Assembly (NCBI RefSeq): GCF_000485595.1
Contig: NW_014577404.1
Location: 35,837-65,205 of the forward strand
Direction of reading: 5' to 3'
DNA: 29,369 nt
From: Priapulus caudatus
Taxonomy: Eukaryota; Priapulida; Priapulimorpha; Priapulimorphida; Priapulidae
Shown here: positions 18,163 to 29,000 of the stretch, piece after piece
Position numbering within the stretch: the stretch's first letter is position 1
Layout of the letters: each line of letters opens with the position of its first letter
Notes under the pieces: model-generated
Database searches by the model: none
Seen by the model: only the letters and a program-made list of their open reading frames with translations
What the model was told of the DNA's origin: nothing
Position numbers and translations under genes: made by a program

Positions 18163-19458
18163 AATGAAAATAAAAACGTAGTTTTGAAATGTGGTTAGAG
18201 ACTGTTACATCTGCAGAACCTCTCTGAAGTTATCACGCATATACTTCAACTATTAGAATAGCGCTGAATGCAGTAACAGATACATGACTTTAACTATTTG
18301 GCACTACCAGCCAGCACAGAGTCAGGCCAGCACGAGGGAAAAAGCAAGGCTATTATTATGCACTACATAAAGATAGCAGCAGATTTATTCTATCCTGAAG
18401 ATATGCATGGAAAAGAATAGTTCTGTGCATATGTTCGTTGATGACATGCATACCGTGATTTTGTAGGTGCTGCAATCTTTTTTAGTTGACACTAGTTTTT
18501 TCATTAATCTTAAAGTTTACGAGAAGTCGTGGATCCCCAAAGCCCCCCATAGGGGCGTGTTTCTCCATCTACAGCTTTTTGGCAATTAATTGAAAGACTG
18601 ATGAAATCACTTTAACCCCTTCAGCGTCTGAACGTCATGCCACACATAGCCTTCACAGATATCACCCAGTGATAACTACATTTAGCCCTCTTTTCACTAA
18701 AGTCACGAGGGTGCAATCCAATACTCGAACCCTGACCTCAATGTTCGGTTGTTGTTTGTATTTATTTTATGACTATATAGCGCGGATATCAACCACGTAC
18801 GAACGATCCATTTCCTTCGGATTATCACAAATGACGAAAAGACACTTCATTCCTCTCCTAAGGCCAAAGGCTTACTGGGATAATACTCCTGCTTATTATG
18901 TTATACCCCAATATCTTCGCATATCCACAGACGGTACGTTTCATCGCTCTTGAACTAACTGCTCTGCTAAAAACAAGATACTACTTACAAATGAAATACA
19001 ATACACTTAGATCACTATCGAAAAATACATAACTTCTGAAACAAAAATGGTTTTCAGCAAGAAAATAAATCTGCTACTCTATCCCACCCAAATCCCACAA
19101 CCCACAACTCGGATGCTTTAACTTGGGGGCCGATTTCCCCACTTACAACCGCAAATACTCAAAAACAAATTATGAATGTTCTAGCATCCTAAGCCCTTAT
19201 CTCCTGCGAGATACGAAGACTTACGATCCCAACGCAGATAACGATCTTATTGTCACTACCTAATCTCAATGTCAAAGAACAAGATTAGAGATGAAAAATC
19301 GTGCCGACTTAAAAGCTAGCCTATCGTCATTGTTACCCTCTAGATAAATCACGTTTAAAACTCACTCAGGGATAACTGGCACAACTAAAATCAGCAGGTG
19401 ATTCATAATCATTACAAAAAATTCTTGAAAAATGTCAAAGATTTAAATGTAATATATA

Positions 19459-19712
19459 TTTCAACTGCAGCTAAAACAGGGAACAAAAGGGGTTCAATTG
19501 CAACCAAAACAATGAACAATAGGGTTTCAATTGCAGCGAAAACAGTCAGATGCAATGGGGTTTCAAGCATATAAATTCCAGCTAAAACAGTAGAGCAGTC
19601 AGGTAAAATAGAATTTCAACTGCAGCTAAGCACAGTGATCAAACAACGTTACACAGTATCAGGCCTTAAACACATAGCTGCTGCATAACAATAACATAAA
19701 CAAGCTGCATCT
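19459..19712. repeat. Degenerate minisatellite, unit about 34 bases or more
   Basis: About six diverged copies of TTTCAATTGCAGCTAAAACA followed by a variable GTGAACAATGGGG-type segment. Starts are near 19459, 19492, 19526, 19561, 19613 and 19703. It lies about 230 bases beyond the XPO5 stop codon and may be within its 3' UTR. Confidence 0.7.
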
Positions 19713-19937
19713 AAAACAGAATGGTCACGTGTATTACGCATTTCAACCAGAGGTAAACAACAGAACAGTCATGCCTATCACACAATTCATCTGTTAAGAC
19801 ACGCCATCCTGTCACGTGTGACTTCAGCTCAACAGTGAGGTTGAAGTAACATGACACATGGCACTCGGTGACTTTGCAACAAGGTGTTAGCACAATGTGA
19901 GGGGGCGTCAACTCACGCTTTGTCAACCCCTATAGCG

Positions 19938-20081
19938 TCACACTGGCGGTTTGAAGAGCTCACATAAACCCGTGTACTTCTCTTCCTCCGGCACGGGAGC
20001 CGCCCGCGGTCTTGAGGATTTGAACAGCGGAGCAAGGTTCCTGATGTGGACCTCTTTCCGGAACTGTTGTCCAATGTTGTG
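19938..20081 (-). CDS. XPO5: XPO5 last exon with stop codon
   Basis: The acceptor TCGTGAACAG precedes 20081 and the stop codon is at 19938-19940. It encodes Gly-Gln-Gln-Phe-Arg-Lys-Glu-Val-His-Ile-Arg-Asn-Leu, then Leu-Phe-Lys and an acidic C-terminus ending Leu-Phe-Lys-Pro-Pro-Val. The first part is nearly identical across animal exportin-5 proteins. Confidence 0.97.
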   Translation of the reverse strand, partial: HNIGQQFRKEVHIRNLAPLFKSSRPRAAPVPEEEKYTGLCELFKPPV

Positions 20082-23000
20082 CTGTTCACGACAAAAGAAA
20101 AGAATGATTATATAGATGACGTCGTAAATATAGTGCCTGAATGAGTAGTAATGAATAAAGTACAATAAAGTAGTAATGAATAAAGTAATACTATACTAAT
20201 ATTATTTTATTGACTCCCTCATCATACACAATATCAGAAGTAAATTAAAACAGATGTTTTTTTTTGTTCAATTTTGATATATATATATAATCCTGATTAT
20301 CATGATTATTTTTTATACTTATTGAATATAGATATACTGCGATATTCATTTCTTTAAATTGCTCTATTCTTCACTTTTACCCTGTTGGCTGTACACACAA
20401 ACATTGTCATATATTCGTTCAATGTAAAGATTTGCAGTTTGAATTCGAATTTTTTCATCATGATTTCTTCATTATTACTATTGCTTTTATTACGTTTTGT
20501 AGTTATTTCAATATTGGTTAAAACGTGTAGGTAGTTTATTGAGTTTCATTTTACTCTCGATAGTACAAGTGTGTTCAACCCTTAATAAATATATTAAGAT
20601 ATAATAAGTTTTTTAATTCGTGGAATAAACCAAATGTGTTGATCATTGAAACCTATGTCATAATGTGTTATGTTTTCCTGGAACCAATTTATAACAGATA
20701 TTAAACAGAAATTACAACTATGCCATTTTAATGACAGTCGCTCTAGTGACATTCTGAACTGTGAATTGACAACTGAAATATTTCATTGTGTGTGTGACCG
20801 AGCTAGGTTCTCGACTGCAACTAGTCACAGTCACATCTCGGGACATCTCAGCAGGCGACAGGCTAAATTTAAATCCAACAACAGTAGTCGTACACTAGCA
20901 TGTTATACACTACACTCCATTACACTACACCACACTACACTACACTAAAGTGACACCACACTACACTACAGTACACTACACTACACTACACTACACTACA
21001 CTACACTACACTACACTACACTACACTACACTACACTACACTACACTACGCTATGCTACACTACACTACACTACACTACACTACACTACACTACACTACA
21101 CTACACTACACTACGCTATGCTACACTACACTATATAGAGTGGTGGTAGTCTACTAACCCCAATGATATCACTAACGAGTTTTTTGAACATGTCTTTCTT
21201 CTTCTTTTCTGGCAGCTGCTTTGTTGGCATCGCCTGCAGCAACTTCTCGTCAAACGCCTGAATAAACAAATAAACGCTCATCGAATTACAAATATGCGTT
21301 CATATTTAATAGATGAGATCAGTTTCCTGGTCTCCATTTCAACACCAAGTGTTTAATGAAAAATACGTCAAAGCTGCGTCTTATACAGTGACCAGTTTTG
21401 GGTCTCAGCTGCAATGTGTGATTACTACTATTAATTAATTATAAGTAAAAAATATAACAAACATGATAATATTTACTGCAGTTTCATGATTGTTTTTCTA
21501 TTAAGTAAAAATTGACATGTTAAGAGATGTGCTGTATTAATTGTAACGTGTAGGATGAATGATATTTATGAAGCACTCGGCTTCCCAACCGGTACCTGTA
21601 GTGCAGCTTCAGTACAGCTGGTAATCTGGAGCAGCAGGGTCCGTATCACTGGAAACACCTGCCGCTATAATAAGACAACAAGTAACAGTTGAACACTCTA
21701 TGTGTAAAATGTTATAACACATAAATCCTCAATATAGTGGCTCTGTCCAGCTAATCTACCTGCTGCATAGTGCAGTAGGAAAAACTAAATAACCCTTGGA
21801 TAGGAATTACTTTTAAAGATCACATCTAGACCCAAGTCTGAGTTAATAACTAAACTCGAATCCAAGGCTACATCCCGACCCAAGTCTAAAGTCAACGCTC
21901 TACCGGAGTAAACAGTCACATTCAGTCCAATCCCAGAAACAAGCCTAACATCACATGCTGACAGAAATCCAAGGTCACACCCATACCCAAGTTCAACACC
22001 ACATCCAGATCCAAGTCTAACATCACACCCATACCCATCTCTAAGATCACAACAGCCGAACCCAAGTCCCAGAGTCACGTACCATGCCCTCGTATGCTTG
22101 CAGACCGAGGCCGAGCAGCTGGGACTGGCAGGCTTCATGCTGACCATGCTGCTGCAAACCCAGGATGACGTAGCGCAGGAGATTCATGGCGCCATCTGCT
22201 GACAGACTCCGGTCCACGAGACACTGGTGACGAAATCGCACAGTTACATCGGAATCTAGTGTCACCTTATAATTTCTAGAAACTGGCTTCTGCATTCCCA
22301 AATTTGGAGTGGATGCACATCTCACCAAATTCGCCAAAATAAAATATTGTTCATAATCGTTATTATTATTGCTATCATTATTAATAATAATTTATTACAA
22401 TTTAATAATAGTAATATACAATAGTAATAATATAACGATGCATATATAGCAGGGTCAACTCGAACATAATTATAAAAAATTCTCTGCAATACTAAACATT
22501 CAAACACATGAGGAGCAACGTAATCCTAAAAAACACATTAAAAACCAAGTAGGACTATTCTTTAACACTAAAATGCAAACCAACAATACCTACACTCAAA
22601 GACTTGACAACTCTATTACACATTTATAAATTTTAAACTGGAATCTAAATAAGGTGTAATAAACTGTCCATATTAAGATCCCTCAACTCACAACTTGTGT
22701 GAAAAATACAGCATAAATTATGATCGCTCCGAAGCATTGCTGATTGATTTTTATATTCATGTCCCAAAAGACATGAATGCTAATTCCAGTTAAGTGCTAT
22801 CCTAAAGCAGCTGATGCATTAATTAACAGGTGTGTGGCATTGCACACTCGCTCATGCATGCACCCACGCACCCAGACACACAGTCATACACACACGCGTG
22901 GGCTCACACGTATATGCATGCGCATATGCACACACACGCGACTCACTACTATTATAAAGGGGCAAAGTAATGGGAGATACTGATGTTCCCTCAGATGACA

Positions 23001-26000
23001 ACAGCAACAGCTCACCTGTTTGAGTAGCGGCCAGCAGAGTGGCACTGTCTTATTACATGTGGTCGCATCATTCACACACAGCGCATAGAAGACAAATAGT
23101 ATCACAGGCGAACCAATGGTCTGCAACGAAATGATGAAATATAGCAACTCTCAAACTCCGTGTATAAGCACGTTCTAATATATATATATATAACATAAAC
23201 TTAATAATGAAATACATGTAAACTATCTAACTAAGTTTAACTTAAGGTAGAAAATAGCTAGACCTCAACGAGGAACATGTGAATTATTCATGCACAATTA
23301 AGTGAAGGGATGGTCAGACTTCTTCATAGTTAGGGGATCAGAAGGCAGCACAGACAGGGTGGAGAAACGATACCTCGGTGTGCGCAATCAGCAGTCCTAG
23401 ATCGGACAGGCTGTCGTCGTGAGCGGGAGTCACTGTTGCAGCATCCTCCTCCAGCATCTCACAGTTAGCCGGGTCTGGAGTCTTCCTGTTCTGACACATG
23501 ACACCTATGGAGACGCATTACATCACCTAGTTACATACGAAAAATGATGGCTCATGTTGTTATGACACATTACTCAGATGCATATTTATTGTTGTGACAT
23601 TAATAATTCGAGGTAAAACTAAGATTTACTAGTGAAACCACTGGTAAGTATTATAAATCATGAATAGTTTATATTTAATACTATTATTATTAACTATAGG
23701 TAACATGTTTATTATAATCACCTCGATTTTGAATAATGCTTTTATGCTGATTAAAGTGATGATTTCACGTTTTTTCAAACAATTTTCATATTTTCTCGAC
23801 TGTTCTAATACTTATGCTAGCCGCACACTATCCGACCCGAGCACGATCGGGAGGCTTACGAATGGATCGGGAGGCTTAAGTTTGGCTCGGGAGGCTTAAG
23901 TTTGGCTTGGGAGGTCATTTTGGCCCGATTCGAATTTTGAATCGGGAGCGCATAGTGTGCGAGGGCTTATGACGCGACTCGGATAGTGTGCGTGGCCATC
24001 CGACCCGATCGGCGAGCGCTGAAGAAAATTGACCAATCACAGAGCAGCGCCATGGGAACCGCATTCGGTAAAAATGGCGGGAAAACACTCCCGACCCTTA
24101 GTACACGCTAAATCCGCTTGGAACGCCACGAGAGTGCCATGGTTTGCGACAACTTTGAGTCGGACAGTGTGCGGGGGCCTCCCGATCGATCGGGAGCGGG
24201 TCGTATAGTGTGCGGGGGCACAGTGCTGTGCACAGTGCAAAATTGGATAGTGTGCGGCTAGCATTACCTGCACTCCTTGCGTAACACCAAGAGTATGTAG
24301 CAAGGCTATCGTCATAAAACACTTCATTGCTTGCTTCAACACATCACTCATTTCACCAATATCAAATTAGATTTGTTTTAGTTTACATGTCTACAAAATT
24401 AGCATGCGACTGGTACCCTGTCTCTACACTATGTTACCTTTGTCTACATGAAGAGATACCAGTCTATAAAAATAACACAACTACGTGCACTTGTTTTGTG
24501 AGAGCGTTTGAAAATTCCATTCTGGTGTATTGCAAGTTAGCAGGTGCTATTTTGCTGTTAATTTACTGTTTATAGCCTATAACAGCACAAACTCGTGATA
24601 ATTGTTATGCTGAAGTAATCAGTAATGTGTACACTGACAGCCGAGTCTAATATTGTCTACATTTATTCATTTCTACGATTTTCTCTGATTTACTTGAGCG
24701 ATGATAAATTTAAGAGTGGACTATTATCTAACAAATCTTAAGGTAAATGCTACATGGAGATTCACATGGTTGTGGGAGCGAGCATTATTATCCAGAAAAC
24801 AGGGGCTGGAATACAGATCACATATGCGGGCGTCATAATGCTTTTTGCAGAATAGACGAGGTCAGAGTTTGAACACGGGTGGGCGCACCTATGAAATCAA
24901 TGTAGTCACGAGTTAACTGCCGTATGATTTGGTCCTCAAGAACTTCCTGTGATTCAGGCATGTCATCTTCATTGTCGCCACTGCAACAAATAAACAATAT
25001 GACTACGACCACATCAATCAATTACTCAGCAAAGACATTCCGAGATAGAGAGGCAAGGTGACACTGCACATTTTCGTGCTGTGGTTTTCATGAAAGACAC
25101 CTCATGAAAGATAGAAACAGTAAATGACCTAGACCTGTAAGGGTCCAATGGGCAACCAAGGCATATTTATCACTATAATACCAATTCATATCAGCGCGAT
25201 AAAACCACTCAAAAGACAGTACAATAGAAACATGAAATGTTACGAGAAATGCTGCAAAGTAGTGACGCAATGACACAAATACAAATATTAAAAAGATCCA
25301 CTTTTAAAACACAATAAAAATTCACGCAACAAGTGAACACTGAACAAAATCGGTCGAACCCTTGTGCGATGCATTGGGGCGGACACGTATGTACCTCGTC
25401 TCATAGCGCTGGTTGATCGCCTGCCATTTTCCGCTGAGCCTGTGTAGCAGGTACGGGCAGACAACACAGAGCACAGGCAGCAACACCTTGCTGTAGCACT
25501 CCTTAGGGCAGTGCTGCACAAAGGGCTTCAGGAAGATCCGTACAGAGAGTGAGTCAAGGTCACAACAAAAAGAGAGGTTGACCAACGTTGCCTACTACAG
25601 CTACAAAAGCCAACTATGTACACAAATGATGTATGCACGTATGCATGCATGTTCACGTATACACGTGTTGCGTGCATGTGTTGAATGCATGTACACATTA
25701 GTGCGTGCAGTATACCACTTCTTTTTTATAGCCTCAACTGTGTACTATGACAGTGGAACTACTTTTTGTGTGTAAAATTTTGCGTGCACAAATATTAGCT
25801 TAACAGCTTGAGATATGTTCAGTTATGTTCAGAACTCAAATTTCTCCTCTAAAGTTTGAGAAATAACCTGTACTGATTTGTTAAATCACTAAGAAATAAA
25901 TACCATTAATCTGAGTGAAGGGATTTGAATAAACTAACATAAATCTAAATGTGAACCCATGCGTCATGAGACGACAAGTATCGTAAACTATGCAGTTATA

Positions 26001-29000
26001 TCATGGAACCACGAATAATGTAACTTTTGGATTTTTGCAAAGTTATGACCACATGGTGGAATCACAGTTAACACCTCACACAGTGATAAGACATTATAAA
26101 TCTATCAACTTGTAATTATTAAATACTTAGAAACTGACACTGTACTTAAATCTAAATATCTAATAAGCTTATATAACACCACTTTTAATTTACCAAAGGA
26201 ATTCTCAGAATTTGCTCTGAACATTACATTGCTCTGAACATTACTCTGAACATACATCGAACAATGGTTACACAAAAGACTTTAAACATGGGTTACCATT
26301 ATCCCATCTACCAACTAGGACGCCAATCAAGCCGCGTTCATCATTTATTGCATTCCGTTTACTTCACAGTAACATCATGCGTCGCCTCTCGTACAAGGAT
26401 ATGAATGATGGGTCTGAGTCTGTAGTCGGGGATTGAGTCGAGACTTGTGAAGACGGTTCCCAGTAGCAGGTCAGCAAGTCCTTCCGTACTGTAGAACTGG
26501 AATCCCAGACTTGATCCCGCGTTACCTAGTATATGATACCTACCCACGCAGAAAAACAACATGTTAGACGGTTTGTGGGGTGTGAATGCAAATGGCATTC
26601 CTGTGCGAGTGTAGAAATTAAAAGGGATTTTAGTTGAGTAGCATGCAATTCATAAAATTACGACTCTTCACACGCAGGTAATTGAACTCGAACGTAACTG
26701 TAACAATATGGCTCTGCAAGAAACTGTAGATATCTTTTCACATTACGGGATACCTACACATTCAGATCAAGAGCTGCGTTTGAATGATTGTTGTAAAAAA
26801 TAACACGCTGATGCTGACATAGCCCTGGGAGTAAAAATGCAACAGCATCTTGCTAAATAGCCCAGAAAGTACCACAATGTCAGGGGCGTACCCAGACATT
26901 TTTTTATGGTACGCAAAATTGCACTCAAATTTGTCAGTTATTATTTTTACTGAAATCCTTCCGACCATCTGGCATAATGACACTGTAGTCATTATTCTTA
27001 TCACACGCATAATTCTGTAAGCCCAACTGAACGTTATATTATTTTGTTTTAGTAAAAAGGTCATGTATTTTTTTATTCTGAAAATTTTTAGTACACATTT
27101 GCGTACTTTGCGTATAGGTAGCTACGCGCCTGACTGTAACCAGGTGAATGAATGAAGAACAGAATCTGACGCTATGTAGAGAAACACTCTGTAAATGCTG
27201 TAAAACAGCTGCTTTTCAGCTTTAGGCAGTTTATCCCGAAGCAGGCTATTGTGAGTTGAAACTATTCACTTATCACTAACTGTATAGCTCAATGACAGTG
27301 ATTGATAGGCTGGATGAACACACACTGGGCAGTGCAGTCGATCTGTGACCAACTGAGATGGCCTTCCTTAGTACAGATTACATCTCCTTAGTACACATGA
27401 CATCTCCTTAGTACAGACGACATCTCCTTAGTACACATGACATCTCCTTAGTACAGATGACATCTCCTTAGTACACATGACATCTCCTTAGTACACGTCT
27501 AGGGTGTGACCCTACAATGCTCTCCTATGCGTGCTACTACACAGATCTCTCACCCGTTGTCGTGCACGTTCGTGAGGAACGTCTGCATGCGCTCAAGCGG
27601 ATGCTTCATTGAGATTGTGTCCAGCTGGTCGCTGCACGGAGGCGTGATGCCCAGTAGCGCCATCTTCTCCGTCTCGGGAAGCTCGTAGGCGTGCCCGAAC
27701 TCCGGCGACCTCCGACCCAGGAATTCTGGCACCCACATCCGATTGAAAGAGCTGCGAGAGAAAAGAGCGGCTATATTTCACAAATGCGTTTTACGTGAGA
27801 TCTTCTGTGATTTTGCGAGCTGTAAATCTGCTGTTTTTTTGGAAAGAATAATTACAGCGTACGGTACAAATTTAACAAAAATGCAGATTATGTAGTAATA
27901 CTAAGGCATTTAATTAAAGGAAGTATTATTAATTATCTTGTCACACACATGTTCACATACACGCACTCAGACACACACGCACACACACACACAGAGGCAC
28001 ACACACACACACACAGGGTCACACACACACGCACGCACGCACACACACACACACAGAGGCACACACACACAGAAGGACACACACACACACACGCACACGC
28101 ACACAAGTGAACAGACAGGCGGAGGGATTCATGCACGCACGTATTTAACAAATTTACACATTTACCAAAATTAACAAAAATGGAAAAAAAAATCAAATAA
28201 ATTAACACATTTATTTTTACAAATTTAACAAAAATGCAGATTATGTAGTAATACTAAGGCATTTAATTAAAGGAAGTATTATTAATTATCTTGTCACACA
28301 CATGTTCACATACACGCACTCAGACACACGAACGCATGCATACACAAATACACACACACAGGTATGCATAAACATACACATGTGCACGCATGCACACCTG
28401 CACGCACACATGCAAACTCGTGTACACACACATTCTTTGGTAGATCGGATATTGAACTTCACTCTCCTGCCAACTGCCCATATGCCTTGATTTCCTTTAT
28501 GGGGATCACAATGCTGTGAATCTCAGGCAGAGAACAACCGTACCTGAGAAGTCCCAGCATATTCTGCATGAGGGGCATGATGTGTGACGATGCAGGATTG
28601 CGTAATATGGGGGCGCCACTATCACTCGTTCCGATCACAAACGCTCCCGCCTTGGCTTCCTGTGAGATAAATTACACGTGGAGTGTGTGTACGGGCATAA
28701 CCTCTACACAACCACTGTATCAGCATTATTTTTATGTAACATCAAACTCCTACAGAAGAATACATACATCTGCATACCCGAAACCACACAGCCACACAAA
28801 ATAGCTATGACTACCACCACTAACTCCATAAAAGCTAGAGTGATCTCCAGGCCGCGTTCAATAATCACATATGAATAATGACATTGAACATGAATGACTT
28901 CTATAAACTCTATGTTAATCACTCAGTGTATATAAAGAGATATCATTTTTTACACGTTGGCCACAATATTCGTGCACATCTACAGTACACTAAATACCTC

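Larger units (their letters stand above)
18097..19937. other. Intergenic region between the 3' ends of the two genes
   Basis: No convincing gene. It holds a CG/CA alternating tract (18123-18162) and a minisatellite (19459-19712). The reverse-strand 3' UTR of XPO5 must enter it from the right; an AATAAA on the - strand is visible at 18761-18766 but is rather far from the stop codon. Confidence 0.6.

Noticed and set aside
18600-18700. TTTAACCCCTTCAGCGTC, which resembles ends of some dispersed elements
   Set aside because: No matching second end or target duplication could be found nearby.
25526-26398. GT-AG alternative for the XPO5 AT-AC intron (donor CTT|GTACGA, acceptor CTGAAG|CCC)
   Set aside because: It keeps the frame but removes two conserved residues and replaces Arg-Ile-Phe-Leu-Lys with His-Ile-Leu. 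The acceptor lacks a proper pyrimidine tract, and the donor lacks the usual exon-end purine. It would not explain the perfect U12 donor and branch site.
27363-27498. CRISPR-like spacing of 20-base units
   Set aside because: The units are contiguous with no unique spacers, and the genome is eukaryotic; it is a minisatellite.
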